The notes: a model not told the origin generated them from the letters alone. A DNA stretch of 64,000 nt from Agriotes lineatus (GCA_940337035.1 CALNHX010003626.1:1-64000), one strand, 5' to 3'. Positions 1 to 12,231 are shown, numbered from the stretch's first letter. Made by a program: numbers and translations.

Positions 1-1795
1 ACTCTCTAAGTATGGGTGAATCGCTGAAATGTGAAAACTGTTACGGTATTAAAACAACTTTACGACACCCACCCAAGGTGAGCATCGCACCACGGAATCA
101 GTCCTGGAAAACTGGCACACTTGCCCTGAGATTTGCTAGAAACAGGCTAAAGGGCCACGGCTGGAACGCTCAGGGAGTCGGGCGTGAGTCACACGATACG
201 TTCTGGGCAAGCGTGTTGAGGCATATATATATATATATAGGGTACGTCAAAATTATGAGGGCGCCACCAAGCCTGTCTTAACTCGAATAACCGGACCTGG
301 GCGGTTAAACGGGAGCGAAGTATTCAAGATACTCCGTCGATAAGAATTCTCATGAGCTGCAAGCTCAAATAACAATTTCGTACTGGAATGGTAATATTGG
401 GACTCTTTGGCCGAGACTGCGCAATCACTGGACCTACCTGCACGCTCTGATCTCTCACGTCTCGCCGTACACCCATCTTTACACTGTAAAAGGCGCTATC
501 TGAAACAAAGCATGCACAGGTCGAATAGGAATAATACGTCCCTTAACTAAATATGCGTCTATTGATCGCTAATTACATCTGGGCAACAAATCGTGCTGCC
601 AAGCTTATGTTACTGCTTACGTTAAGCACCAGCTGATGGACGCGCTATGCTAATGAACATATTAGAGTACAGTTTAGAAATACGCACTCCGGAAAAGGGG
701 CGCGTTAGTGCGCGATAACAGTGCTACAAGATAGTGAAGCTCGCGCACCCAACGTTACTGAATTAAAAATTAGCACAAACGTAACACCAAATCATAAGCG
801 CAGAGTTCTTTAGCTATTTAGGCGATGAAACGCGAAACTCGCGCACATGAACTTACTAGCAGGCTACCAAAGTAGCGTCTTGCAGCATGGTGGCCTCAAA
901 CCGGCATTAAAAGCCGCGACAAGCAAGCAAGGGGCATGCATCCGCCCACATAAAGTTGAGCACAAAGCACCAACGCTCGCACAAGTGACAGTTACTATGT
1001 TTAAATGGTTGCAATTACAAATACCTTAGTCCGCAGACGGTCCATGAGAGTGGCGTGCAGTCAGTTGGTAGAAGGCGGCAGTCTGTGGCAGCTCAATCGC
1101 CAAAACACGGCATTAGGGGTAAACGGGCTGGAATCCGCCAAGATGGCGGCGTTAGGACGCTCTCCTGAGAGCACACTACAGCGGCAAAGAGGCCTACTTC
1201 GTCCTGCCTAGAAAGATCCTCGAAACAGCGACTTGCAAAGGGAAAGCCCCCTTTCTCACCAACGCAGAACTGGCCCCAAGAAGCCCTTCACACACCCACG
1301 CCTTGGCGTAAAGACGTGCCACTCACACAACCACACGCGACCTCTTAAAGGATGGCATATTCGACAACATTCGCTGAAACAGCACGAGACGGGAAAAACA
1401 GGCTGGCGTCCCCGCAAATATCGGGAACGCCGCAAAACGGCACACTCTGCGACTTCTTCGATCAACGGCCTGACTTGAACTCCTCAAAGCAAAAAGCGTT
1501 AGGACGCTTGAAGTGGCGTGAGCCAAACGGCGTTGCTACGTGACTCTCGACAGCCAATGGCGATGCGCTCCACAAAACAAATTAATTCCGGTATCAAAGA
1601 CAGCCAATGGCGAAGCGCCTCAACGGAGTGATTTCTAGAAGCTTCGGAATTCTTGCGAGCGATAACACCCGGCTGCCAAAGTAGCAGCAAAGGGGTGCTC
1701 CAACTGACGAGAAATACTGCGTTTGGGGCCAAATATGTGCAAAATCATTATTGTAGAATTAGGCGATGGAGTCAAATAAGTAACTAAAAGGGTTT
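1..1795. other. Unassigned non-coding region, relatively GC-rich
   Basis: I recognise no gene, RNA or element ends here. The stretch is less AT-rich than most of the window. A short motif (GACAGCCAATGGCGA) occurs twice, near 1549 and 1599, and there is a small AT microsatellite near 223-240. Short open frames at 847-1211 and 1233-1543 overlap on both strands and match nothing I know. It may be untranslated or LTR sequence of the neighbouring retroelement, but no matching second copy is visible to prove this. Confidence 0.4.
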
Positions 1796-1980
1796 AGCAT
1801 ACGGGCACGCTGCCCTAAAGCCTAGGTGGCTACTTAAAATACAAAATGACCTGAATCAAATGTGCGGAAGATGAGATTGTGCTAGTGCGCAAAAATTGAA
1901 AATGGTTTTAACATAGCAACAAGTTGCCCTAAAGGCGTGAAATGCAATTAAGCATCTACAACAGCAAAATGACTTAACAA
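1796..1980 (-). repeat. Left copy of inverted repeat shared with the window's right end (possible LTR start)
   Basis: This 185-bp segment is a close reverse-complement match to 63815-64000. Read on the minus strand it starts TTGTTAAGTCATTTTGC and follows directly after the integrase C-terminal coding remnant at 1980-2194, the place where a 3' LTR would start. LTRs of this class usually start with TG, which fits. The rest of the LTR cannot be delimited, because no second copy lies upstream of the gag region. Confidence 0.5.
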
Positions 1981-2194
1981 AGCGTCCCCTGATTCTGCCG
2001 TCTACCTCGTTAATCAGTTCATAAGTGTTCTCATTACTCATGACTTTATCTATCCTATACGGTCCTTCATACGCATTTAAGAATTTTGCGCAGATCTTTT
2101 CCCTTCGATCAGCCACCTTAAGTTTCTTAATAATAACTCGGTCTCCAATTTCAAATTTTATACGCTTTTTAATCTTCTTATTGCATTTAAACAC
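1980..2194 (-). pseudogene. Gypsy-type integrase C-terminal remnant
   Basis: The minus-strand frame reads a basic segment containing FEIGDRVIIKKLKVAD and later EGPYRIDKVM. This resembles the small beta-barrel C-terminal region that follows the catalytic core of Ty3/Gypsy integrases. The HHCC finger and the DDE core are absent. The fragment sits immediately next to the RT N-terminal remnant, so RT, RNase H and the integrase core were lost in one internal deletion near 2190. The reading frame then runs into the repeat at 1796-1980, which is probably non-coding. Confidence 0.6.
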
Positions 2195-3357
2195 AACCTA
2201 AGACTACCATCGCCTTTCTTCACTACCACCATCGGATTAACAAATTCTGTTTTAGAACATTCTATTACTCCATCGTTTAGCATTTGTTGTATCTCGTGTT
2301 TAACCTTTTCGCGCTGAGCATATGGTATCGGATATGACTTTGCTTTAAAACCTTTTGATTCGTCCACGATTAGTTTATGGCAATATTTTGTTGCTTGTCC
2401 GGTTTCTTGATTCACTACTTCTTTATTCTGTTCAATGATCTCCATTATTCTGCTCTTGTACTGTAGATAATCTTTCCCAAACTGTTCATCATCCAACATA
2501 CTTTCTGATATAGCATAATTATTAATAATAACTTCGTCTCCGGCTCTTTTGGCTCGGCAACAAATTCTTTCATCGTCTCCCGCACATTTTGCTGGGCAAC
2601 AATTTATTTCGGCTCCCGCTGTTATCTCAGCTCGGCCCTCATTTATTAGCTCCTGTCCTTTACTGGACCAAAGCTTATTTATTTCACCTATTTGGATGCA
2701 CTTTTGCTCTCCCTTAATATTTATTCCCACCTGTTGAATGATATCTACTCCTAACACAAACTCTACGTTCAAAGCAGCTACAATATAAAATCGAACATCA
2801 AATTCTTTTTCTTGTATGTTCAGTTTTATTGCCAATACTCTACTAGTTGTTGAAATCTTCTTCCTTGTCGCGGACAGTAAATCAATCTTGTTCACTTTGA
2901 TGATATTGCTTTGTAAATTGGTCATATGCTTGTTTATAATTTCTTCATGTACCAAGGAAATCATTGCTCCTGTGTCAATCAACGCAAAATATTCTTGACC
3001 TAAAATTCTTAATTTTATGAACGGTAAACACGTGTTTGCTTCATTGTAATCATTTTCTTCTAATAAGTATTCCCCCTTTGTATCCGAGATGATGGCTAGA
3101 TTGGCGATGTCCCTAAAACTACTGTTATTTAACATATTTACATTAACGGCGTTTTTTTTCACCCCCGACGGTTCTTCGTGGACCTCGGTTATTTCTATCT
3201 TATTTAGGTCGTCCTGATCATTTATATTTTTTGTCCTGTCCGTGAATAATGCATTTACATACTGTTGCTCTCTTTTCTGTTCTTCATCGATTTCTTGTCG
3301 ACGTTTCTTATTCCGTTCTTCTATTAATTCTTCATAGCTTTTGTTATTGTTGTCCAT
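2158..3357 (-). pseudogene. Gypsy-type pol remnant: aspartic protease and truncated RT N-terminus
   Basis: The open frame contains a retropepsin-like active site (ALIDTGAMISLV, about residues 130-142) in a protease domain. It then enters the N-terminal part of a Ty3/Gypsy reverse transcriptase, with a recognisable IPYAQREKVKHEIQQML...GVIECSKTEFVNPMVVVKKGDGSLRLC stretch whose last residues are near 2210 (only key parts quoted). The RT palm with its YxDD box is missing. The N-terminal part overlaps the end of the gag frame and encodes an Asn-rich tail better read as gag. This is a deleted, non-functional pol. Confidence is high for the family and moderate for the junction. Confidence 0.75.
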
Positions 3358-4873
3358 GTTAAAGTTTTGTCGGTTTTGATTCCCCCAATTATTGTTAAAT
3401 CCCCGGTTTTGATTATACGGTCGATTATAATTGTTGAAATTCCTTCTATCATTTTGATAATTATTATTATAATTAAAATTGTTATTATTTTGCCGAAATC
3501 TGTGCCAAAAGTTTCACCCAATTTCCTTTTACTATAATTTTGACCTACTGTCGTCCTATTGTCACCCTTTTCATTACTTACTGCCATGTCATAATTCCGT
3601 ACGATCTCTAAGAAATCCCGGAGCGTCTTCACACTCTGCACGGCCACTGCTCTGGTGATTTCAGCTTCCAAGTGTCTCGATAGGTGCTGAATTATTTCTT
3701 CTTCTGTTAATTTCGGGGTCAAGTATTGTGCTTTATTAAATCGGTGCATCACGTATATTTCTCGTGAGCCTCCTCTGTCAATGTATTTTCCAGAGGTCAA
3801 TTCCGTCCTGACTTGTGCTTGGTGCGTATTGCTCCAGTATTGTTGAATGAAAAGCTCTCGGAATTCCTGATATGTTGTGTATTTAGCCTTCACGATACTG
3901 TGCCAGATCTCAGCATTTCCCCTCATCGCCATGTTTATCACCTGCAGCTTCCTGCATTCAGTCGCAATTGTTCTTATAACGTCGTCAAGCTTAGCTAAAA
4001 AGATCATGGGTAGCTCCCCGTATCTGCCTTCAAACTTGGGCACGAAGTCCATACTGAAGCTGGGAGGTGCCACGCTAACTGGGTACTCTTGTGTTCGCTC
4101 AAACCTTTCATTAATCCCCTGTAGCTCCCTCCTAAGTCGGTTGTCTATCATAGTGATCTTTGTTGCATTTTGCTTCCTCTCTTCACCTGCTTTCTTGAAT
4201 TTTTCTTCTGCACTTGTTCTTAATCTGTCTAGCTTCTGATCTGTTTCATCCTGTTGTTGATCCAGCCTCTCCTGCGTTGTTATTTGTAATGCTACCATTT
4301 TATCCTCAATTTCTTCGTCCTTTCTTTTCAGGCTTTCCTCAACCCTCTGCATGATTTCTTGTTGTATTTCCGCCTTCGTTGTTTCCTTGAAATCCTCGAG
4401 TTTCTTTTTTAATCCGTCTATTTTTGCTTGCACTTCTTCTTTATTCTTTTCCAGTTTTCCTTCCACCACTTTGACCAGGATTTCTGCATGTTGCTCTGCC
4501 CTATTTTCTCTCTCCGCTGCATCTCGTTTCAATTCCTGTACCTTTTTTCGGCATCTTGTTTGAGCTCTTGTATCATTTTTGTTGTCTGTGTGAGCGATTC
4601 TTGTAATTTCCTGTCCCTTTCTTCAGCTTCCTTTTTGTTCGTCTCTGCTTCCTTTCTGCGAGCTTTTTCCATGTCCTCCATTTTCCGAAACATCGCTTCT
4701 ATAGCTCCCCCCATCTGTGTATCTGATTTCGAGGTTTGGGGTTGTTGCGTTTTTTGTTGATCCCCCTGTGTTTGTTCTATTTCGGGTTATGTGGGCTGCT
4801 CTTGCCCCTCTATGATTTCTTCTGCTTGCCGTTCTTCCCCTTCACTTTTCTTTTGCTGTATTCGAGTCATCAT
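3324..4873 (-). pseudogene. Gag-like polyprotein of the left Gypsy-type element, broken
   Basis: On the minus strand the reading starts at the Met pair near 4873. It runs through a long charged coiled coil (roughly 4700-4150) and then a capsid-type region with WHSIVKAKYTTYQEFRELF and LTEEEIIQHLSRHLE. It ends in an Asn/Tyr-rich tail best seen in another frame at 3360-3500. Three lesions are visible: an in-frame TAA near 4788, a one-base length change in an A run near 4545, and a frame change near 3505. Retrotransposon gag proteins form the particle that packages element RNA; this copy cannot make a full product. The family assignment comes from position next to a retropepsin and from the capsid-like region. 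Confidence 0.65.
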
Positions 4874-5030
4874 GCCTAATTTCTTTTTACGACCGCAAAA
4901 ACCAGAACAACTCTTGCACAAACAACTCAAAATACCCACACAAATATAGTCTCAAGTACAATACACAGTTCGGTTAAATTGATAGTATTAATAATTGCAA
5001 CCTACTACTTGTTATATCGACTAATAATAA

Positions 5031-5042
5031 AATGTTGGGCGC
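5031..5042 (-). promoter_or_regulatory. Candidate primer-binding site (tRNA-Lys type)
   Basis: The minus strand reads AGGCGCCCAACA, 10 of 11 bases of the tRNA-Lys-complementary sequence TGGCGCCCAAC used by many retroelements. It lies upstream of the gag start, where a primer site belongs. The 5' LTR would then begin at about 5043 and extend rightwards, but I cannot match it to a 3' copy. Confidence 0.45.
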
Positions 5043-6903
5043 CTAATTAATTTTTCAAGCCTTTTAATTCATGTAATCGCCCCACGTTGCTAGCGACATG
5101 TTATTATGCAATGACTTATGTGATATATTATTTTATATTGTAATGAATTAGCTTTAACTATAAATCACCACACAAAACTTTTTATTTGACTTTAAACGGA
5201 CATTGCATTTTTGGTGAAAAACAACTCCGGGTTCTTTATTTACTGGCAATGTCGTTAAAAATGGTGTTTTGCCCCTATCTGAATTACTTATCTGAATTAA
5301 TAAGTTGGCTAGCTCATAGAATCATAGCATGAAACTCAAAAATCTCAAACGGGCGTTGGGTTCCTTAGTTAAAATTAGTGCGGGACGCCGCTGTATTATC
5401 GTGAAAATTACTTTACAGAGCGCCTGCGCTCACAAGGTCAAATGGTGACACACTAAGAATTGTAAACATACAGAAGTCGTGCGTTTTTGTGAAAGTAAAT
5501 CAACTAAAATGAGCAGATTTTATAGGTAAGTCAATTTTAATTTACCGCCACCAAGCAGCGTCTAAACCACTTTTGTTTTCTAGTACGCTAAGTCTTGGTT
5601 GTTTTAAACGGCGTGGGTCTGCGTTCAATTGTTTATGGGGCCCATTTGCCAATTGGCAAATGGGCCAATTTTAACTAATTCTCCTGGGCTTGCTATTATA
5701 TTTGGGCACACAAATCCTCCGGAAACCGGCTCTCCAAGACTGCCTTCAGGTTTGGCCAAAATTTCAGCCAGATCGGGCGTATATAAAAAAATTTCACTAA
5801 CCTAACCTCTCTTGCAGGCGAAGTCACGGCCAGGTCCCCTCTGGTAATTTTACCGCTTCCTGCAGCTCCCCGGCGATGATCTGAAGGTTGCTGGCTGCTC
5901 GAACTGCCCACTGGTAATCCCTGCTTGCTTCTCAAGACCTCGTACGGTGCTCGTGGTGGTGTCCGGAAGGTCCCCGATGCTAACGTCGAAGAGCAGCCGA
6001 AAGAAATTTATTTTTAGGACGTAGAAACTCTTGCCTTTATTGGTGTCGATGCTCTGCAGCCTTGTGAACACAATGGTGTACTTTATTTTTACCTTAATTT
6101 ATGTTCAACACCCAAAAAGATTAATTAAAACTCGAGCAATTTTCAACGTGTCAGCATCATTTTATTGTTAAAAACAAGCCAGAGTCTGGTTGCTATGCAA
6201 CTACCATCAAACATTGATTTTAACAGGAAGTAAGTAACTCAATTACATTAATTTAAAATTCTAAAACTAACAAATGTGATAATTATGTACAATAACCTTA
6301 GCCTAAAATAATTGTTCTTTGATTTTCATAAAATTGTCCATCTAGGAATGGTCACTGCACTGATTATTTGTGTTCACCAAAATTTTATCACTGGCCTGCT
6401 TGGATCTTAATTTCTGTACTTTTGCCTGCTATCCTTCAAATTCCTCGGTTTTCCTTCTGTATGTAAATTTGGCTGGCTTTGTGCTCTTTTGCACGTTACA
6501 ATCGTTAATCCTCCTCTTACCACTTATTATTTTAAACTGCTCATTATAAGACCTTTTTTAATTTACTTTAGATTGCTACGCACCTTTGTGACTTTGCATG
6601 TTTTAAATTTTACTGTGCCAGCTCTATTTAATTGGCTTTTGCTGGTATAATACTTCAACTTTTTTATATTTTACAAATTTACATTGCTACCTACAACCTA
6701 TGAAATTTGAGTTTCATTCCGTTCAAGCCTATTCAAGTAAATTCGAATGTTACTGGCTACATTTTACAGTGCAACTTTCAATTGACAAATTATGTGCAAA
6801 TCATTTCAACTCTGTGTTTTTTATGACTTTAATATTTAATTGTTTGGCATGACTACCAGAGCTGATTTAAGGATCTAATACCATTTCAATATATATATAT
6901 ACA
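5043..6903. other. Possible 5' LTR of the left Gypsy-type element plus unassigned AT-rich DNA
   Basis: The first several hundred bases are in the right place to be the 5' LTR of the minus-strand element, but no terminal repeat proves it. A perfect 28-bp palindrome lies at 5639-5666. Short frames at 5696-6071 match nothing I know. From about 6080 to 6903 the sequence is AT-rich without any gene I can support, and ends in an AT run that abuts the Tc1/mariner insertion. Confidence 0.35.
5639..5666. repeat. Perfect 28-bp palindrome
   Basis: The sequence is self-complementary over 28 bases, with half-site GGCCCATTTGCCAA and no loop. It lies in DNA with no recognised gene. Confidence 0.85.
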
Positions 6904-8454
6904 CACATCACAAAAGTCTAGGGATATAACATTTTTTATCGATATAAATTAATTTTGTTATCAACTATTTCTGCCATTCATCAAGTATGTTAGTGCTAGT
7001 CTTTAGGCTAGCGATAGCAATTGTTTCAATACTAAATAAACAAATGCAAATGCTTAATTGTCAATTCAACTGAAAATAAAGCAATTCCAGTGTTGTTGGG
7101 GAATGATTTAATCATAATTTACAGTTGTTTTAAGTTTATTTTGGGGTGTTTTAAGTTTTATTGGTGTTGTTATTATGGAAGATAATCAACAACGTCAACA
7201 TTTAAGTTTAGCTGAAATGAATAGAGCTGTAGGTATGCTAGAAGCTGGCCAAAGACAAGTTTATGTCGCAGCAGCTTTAAACACCTCTCAAAGTGTAATT
7301 AGCAGATTGTGGAGTAGATATAGGACATCCGGAGATCCTAGCGAACAACATCCAGGTCGTGGACGCATTACCACGGCAGTTCAAGATCGCTACTTAACTT
7401 TGGAAGCTAGACGACGACCAACAATTACGGCTAAACAATTGGTTTCCCAGCTTCGGGCAACTCATAATGTAACTGTATGCTCTCAAACAATTAGAAATCG
7501 ATTGCACGAAGCTGATCTGCACGCCCGACGTCCAATAAGAGCCCCGCCAATTCGATATGGTAATCGAGCACGCAGAGTAGAATGGGCTGAAGAGCATATT
7601 CTGTGGACAGAAGAGCAGTGGTCTACGGTTGGGTTCACAGACGAATCTCGTTTTGGAATACACCCTGACAGTTGACGAGTTAGAGTGTGGAGGCGACCTG
7701 AAAACTTGGAAAGGCTCAGATGTGTTCAGGAGGTCCATTCTTACAAAGGAGGTACCGTAATGATGTGGCGTGGTATCTGCATTGGCGGAAAAACAGATCT
7801 CGTTTTTCTTGAGGGATTTATGAATGCTGATGAGTACTTAAATAGGGTACTGCGGCCTATAGTGCTTCCATTCGCAGGTGCTGTTGGACCTGAGTTCACA
7901 CTGATGCATGATAATGCCACCCCACATGTTGCAGGTGCGGTTACCGAGTGGCTTGAAGACGAAAATATTTCTGTTTTATCATGGCCTGCGCAGTCCCCAG
8001 ACCTAAACGTTATTGAGCACGTGTGGGACATGTTGGGAAGAAGCGTTGAAAGTGAATTGGGTGAAATTCATACTCGGTTTCAACTTCGTGATACCCTTGT
8101 AAGACACAGGCAACAGTTACCACAAGATGCAAGAGATAATTTAATTTTATCAATGCCTAGAAGATGCAGAGCCGTTTTGAACCAAAGAGGAGGCAATACT
8201 CTCTACTAAATTTAATTAATAAATACGTTAAGAGCTGGTATTTATTTTTTTTGTGATTGTATAAAATCAACGTGTTGTTAATAAGTTTCATTAAAACTTT
8301 TTCAGGTTGTCTTCTTGTATTGTAAATTAAATTTTTAATTTCGAATGTTGTAAAAGTGCTGTGTTAATTTATTATCAGCAGATCACCTCAAGAAAAACAA
8401 TTTACTTTACAGTTTTTTATTTAAAAAAAAATATCCCTAGACTTTTGTGATGTG
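6904..8454 (+). mobile_element. Tc1/mariner-type DNA transposon, near-complete
   Basis: The element is bounded by ~23-bp inverted repeats (CACATCACAAAAGTCTAGGG at the left; its complement at 8431-8454). Both ends sit in TA-rich runs, consistent with insertion at TA. One transposase gene fills the centre. The element is 1.55 kb, the normal size for this superfamily. The ends are well preserved and the coding region has one visible nonsense change, so the copy is fairly young. Confidence 0.88.
7175..8209 (+). pseudogene. Tc1-like DD34E transposase with a single in-frame TGA
   Basis: The gene would encode a transposase of about 344 residues that binds the terminal repeats and performs cut-and-paste transposition. 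The N-terminal half shows paired helix-turn-helix segments (AEMNRAVGMLEAGQRQVYVAAAL... and QLRATHNVTVCSQTIRNRL). The catalytic residues are the D of FTDESRF, the D of MHDNATPH, and the E of PDLNVIEHVWD; 34 residues separate the last two, the Tc1 spacing. A TGA at 7673-7675 interrupts the frame just after HPDS. The downstream frame continues in phase with RVRVWRR, which is what normally follows. A CGA to TGA change, typical of CpG decay, would explain it. No frameshift is seen. Confidence 0.9.
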
Positions 8455-8466
8455 TATATATATATA

Positions 8467-8702
8467 CCGTGTGTCCACAGGAGTACGCACCATAGAGATA
8501 AGATAATGCTAATAGAATATAAATATCAACCAGTGCTGTGACCACCGTCTGTTTTCTTGTACCATTTATAACAATATTGTTTATTAAACTGGCGAGGCAG
8601 AAGCCAGAAAACAACGTTTTTGCGTACCGGCGATCACAGCATTAGCCGATCTTTCTATTCTATTTGGTTATCCCTATGGTGCGTCCTCCTGTGGACACAC
8701 GG
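8467..8702. mobile_element. 236-bp MITE with long inverted ends, TA-flanked
   Basis: The left end reads CCGTGTGTCCACAGGAG and the right end is its complement. Similarity continues inward for about 35 bases with few mismatches. Both ends are flanked by TA in TATATA runs, suggesting mobilisation by a Tc1/mariner-like transposase. It carries no coding capacity and lies only 12 bp from the Tc1/mariner element. Confidence 0.8.
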
Positions 8703-9322
8703 TATATATGTAATATATATATATACATCCAACCTCCATAGAGCGACTATTTTTTCGACGTACCCTCCATACAGCGCCAAAATGGTCATAACGCGCCCTC
8801 CCCCTAAGGCAAAGATATATAAGTGGCTTTAGTACGCCGCTATTCATCTGCACTCTGGTGGCATGCGCCAGCGCCAATTCCGTTGAACTACGATGCCAAA
8901 TTTCATTGAGGATTGCCTATGCGGCAGGTAAAATATAAGAATTAATTAAATTTAGCTTGCTAATAGAGGTCGCGGATGGGAAACTTGTTAACTAAAATCT
9001 GTCAAAATAACATCGTCACTTTTCGTTTAATAAGTGTAATTACTCGAAAATATGAGTAACTACAACTATTTCGTGATATAACCAATAAATATTGAGAATC
9101 AAAAAGTCGAAAATTTCCAGCGATTAGTGTTCCGAAAAGAACGCGGATTTAAAACCGTGTAATATAGCCTTGATGCACCACTAGAACGTTGACATAACCT
9201 AAATTTTGTTTCATAATAATAACCCCAAAAATAATTTATTTCTACTGGGAAAATCTATAGAGACGCAGAAATGGGCACTAGAAAGTGTGGTACATAGTCA
9301 GTTACTCGAATGAAGAGTTCAA
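8703..9322. other. Unassigned spacer
   Basis: No gene or element ends could be recognised. A short segment near 8755-8825 (ccaaaatggtcataacgcgc) loosely resembles one near 25925-25975 on the other strand. Confidence 0.4.
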
Positions 9323-9770
9323 GGTAGGATTTGGGCTCCTGGGGTCAATATAGGGAATACATATGAACTACCGATTCGAGAGGTAGTAACATAGGAGGGA
9401 GGCTACACAATTCAGAACCGCTCGAAGAGCTTCAACTTAAAGTAAACTACACCAATAAATTAACAATTGCAAGTCGAATTGTAGTATTAGCAGAGACAAA
9501 TATTTTGCGCAAATATACAACAATACCAAGAATATGCACAAAGCTTAAAATGCGTAATTTAGGTGTCATACAACGCCATTACACCCTAGAAATAAAAACT
9601 ATCATTGTTAATATGTGTAATAACAACGCTTTCTGTCTATTCATTTTTATTGTATTAAAATAATTATTATTATAAACAATAAATTAATTAAATCATTTAA
9701 AAAATCAATTTTATTTTTCTCTCTTAGATTTTTTTCTAGATCAAGGAAGAAGAATTAACACGTTTTCCAA

Positions 9771-11366
9771 GCGGGCCGACAGAAAAACGACGGCGGGCGC
9801 CGTCGGCGTCTAATTTTGCTCGAATTTACTAGTACGGTTTGGGATACTGGGGTCAGCTCGTATTTTTGCAATAAATTAAGATAGCATCTTGAAATTTTGC
9901 ACAAGCTATCTGGGGGCGGTCCTCTAACAAACGAGTCCGGTTTCGAAGCCCTACGCCGCTCCCAAGGAGCGGCGTCGCGGCGCTAAAATCGGATTTTTTT
10001 CCTCGAGAAATTTTTTTACGAAATTACATATCTAGGTCAAGGATAACATACTAAGACGTTTCCTAAGCGGGCAGGCCCAAAAACGACGACAGGCGCCGTC
10101 GGCGTCCAATTCTGCTCGAATTTAGTAGTGCGATTTGGGATACTGGGGTCAGCTCGTATTTTTGCAATAAATTAAGATAGAACCTTCAAATTTTGCACAA
10201 GGCATCTGGGGGCGGTCCTCTAACAAACGAGTCCGGTTTGGAAGCCCTACGCCGCTCCCAAGGAGCGGCGTCGCGGCGCTAAAATCGGAATTTTTTCCTC
10301 GAGAAATTTTTTCACGAAATTACATATCTAGGTCAAGGATAACATACTAAGACGTTTCCTAAGCGGAAAGGCCTAAAAACGACGGCAGGCGCCGTCAGCG
10401 TCCAATTCTGCTTGATTTTACTAGTGCGATTTGGGATACTGGGGTCAGCTCGTATTTTTGCAATAAATTAAGATAGAACCTTCAAATTTTGCACAAGGCA
10501 TCTGGGGGCGGTCCTCTAACAAACGAGTCCGGTTTGGAAGCCCTACGCTGCTCCCAAGGAGCGGCGTCGCGGCGCTAAAATCGGATTTTTTTCCTCGAGA
10601 ATTTTTTTCACGAAATTACATATCTAGGTCAAGGATAACATACTAAGACGTTTCCCAAGCGGAAAGGCCTAAAAACGACGGCGGGCGCCGTCAGCGTCCA
10701 ATTCTGCTTGATTTTACTAGTGCGATTTGGGATACTGGGGTCAGCTCGTATTTTTGCAATAAATTAAGATAGAACCTTCAAATTTTGCACAAGGCATCTG
10801 GGGGCGGTCCTCTAACAAACGAGTCCGGTTTGGAAGCCCTACGCCGCTCCCAAGGAGCGGCGTCGCGGCGCTAAAATCGGATTTTTTTGCTCGAGAATTT
10901 TTTTCACGAAATTACATATCTAGGTCAAGGATAACATACTAAGACGTTTCCTAAGCGGGCAGGCCCAAAAACGACGACAGGCGCCGTCGGCGTCCAATTC
11001 TGATCGAATTTAGTAGTGTGATTTGGGATACTGGGGTCAGCTCGTATTTTTGCAATAAATGAAGATAGCACCTTGAAATTTTGCACAAGCTATCTGGGGG
11101 CGGTCCTCTAACAAACGAGTCTGGTTTCGAAGCCCTACGCCGCTCCCAAGGAGCGGCGTCGCGGCGCTAAAATCGAATTTTTTTCCTCGAGAAATGTTTT
11201 TACGAAGTTACATATCTAGGTCAAGGATAACATACTAAGACGTTTCCTAAGCGGGCAGGCCCAAAAACGACGACAGGCGCCGTCGGCGTCCAATTCTGCT
11301 CGAATTTAGTAGTGCGATTTGGGATACTGGGGTCAGCTCGTATTTTTGCAATAAATTAAGATAGCA
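9771..11366 (+). repeat. Left array: six ~296-bp tandem units
   Basis: The marker GGGATACTGGGGTCAGCTCG occurs at 9841, 10138, 10433, 10729, 11025 and 11321, giving periods of 295-297 bp. Each complete unit also carries a GC-rich hairpin (CCGCTCCCAAGGAGCGG) in otherwise AT-rich DNA. Units differ by a few point changes, with neighbouring copies sharing variants, which suggests local homogenisation. The last unit is cut off at 11366, where the AT-rich central repeats begin. Confidence 0.92.
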
Positions 11367-12231
11367 CAAATTTTATATTTTTTCTGTTATTTATGTATGT
11401 TTTTTTTGTGTCTTTGCTATTTTGTTAGATTTGGTATATATTTTTGATTATTTTGAGATTTTTATGTGTACTTTTGTTAGATTTGGTATATATTTTTGAT
11501 CATTTTGTGATTTTCATGTGTACTTTTGTTGCTATTTTGTTAGATTTGTCCGTAGTTTATACAGCTTTTGTAGTTTTTTTTTTGGCGTAAAAGTAGTACT
11601 AATCAATACTTTTTTTACAGATACTTTTTTACAAATTGTTTTATATTTTTTCTGTTATTTATGTATGTTTTTTGTGTCTTTGCTATTTTGTTAGATTTGG
11701 TATATAATTTTGATTATTTTGAGATTTTTATGTGTACTTTTGTTAGATTTTGTATATATTTTTTATCATTTTGAGATTTTTATGTGTACTTTTGTTGCTA
11801 TTTTGTTAGATTTGTCCGTAGTTTATACAGCTTTTGTAGTTTTTTTGGCGTAAAAGCAGTACTAATCAATACTTTTTTTTACAGATACTTTTTTACAGAT
11901 TGTTTTATATTTTTTCTGTTATTTATGTATGTTTTTTGTGTCTTTGCTATTTTGTTAGATTTGGTATATAATTTTGATTATTTTGAGATTTTTATGTGTA
12001 CTTTTGTTAGATTTTGTATATATTTTGTTCATTTTGAGATTTTTATGTGTACTTTTGTTGCTATTTTGTTAGATTTGTCCGTAGTTTATACAGGTTTTGT
12101 AGTTTTTTTGGCGTAAAAGTAGTACTTATCAATACTTTTTTTTACAGATACTTTTTTACAGATTGTTTTATATTTTGACTGTTATTTATGTAGGTTTTTT
12201 TGTGTCTTTGCTATTTTGTTAGATTTTGGTA

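Noticed and set aside
847..1543. Short overlapping frames on both strands
   Set aside because: No family resemblance, overlapping in opposite directions, no splice or start context.
7673..7675. TGA read as selenocysteine in the Tc1 transposase
   Set aside because: Related transposases have Arg at this position and CGA to TGA is a common decay; no SECIS element was sought or expected.
9771..11366. Regular repeats at first suggesting a CRISPR array
   Set aside because: Units are ~296 bp and similar throughout, with no unique spacers, in a eukaryotic foldback arm.
11784..12116. 110-codon frame rich in Phe, Tyr, Val
   Set aside because: Translation of AT-rich tandem repeats; hydrophobic composition follows from T runs.
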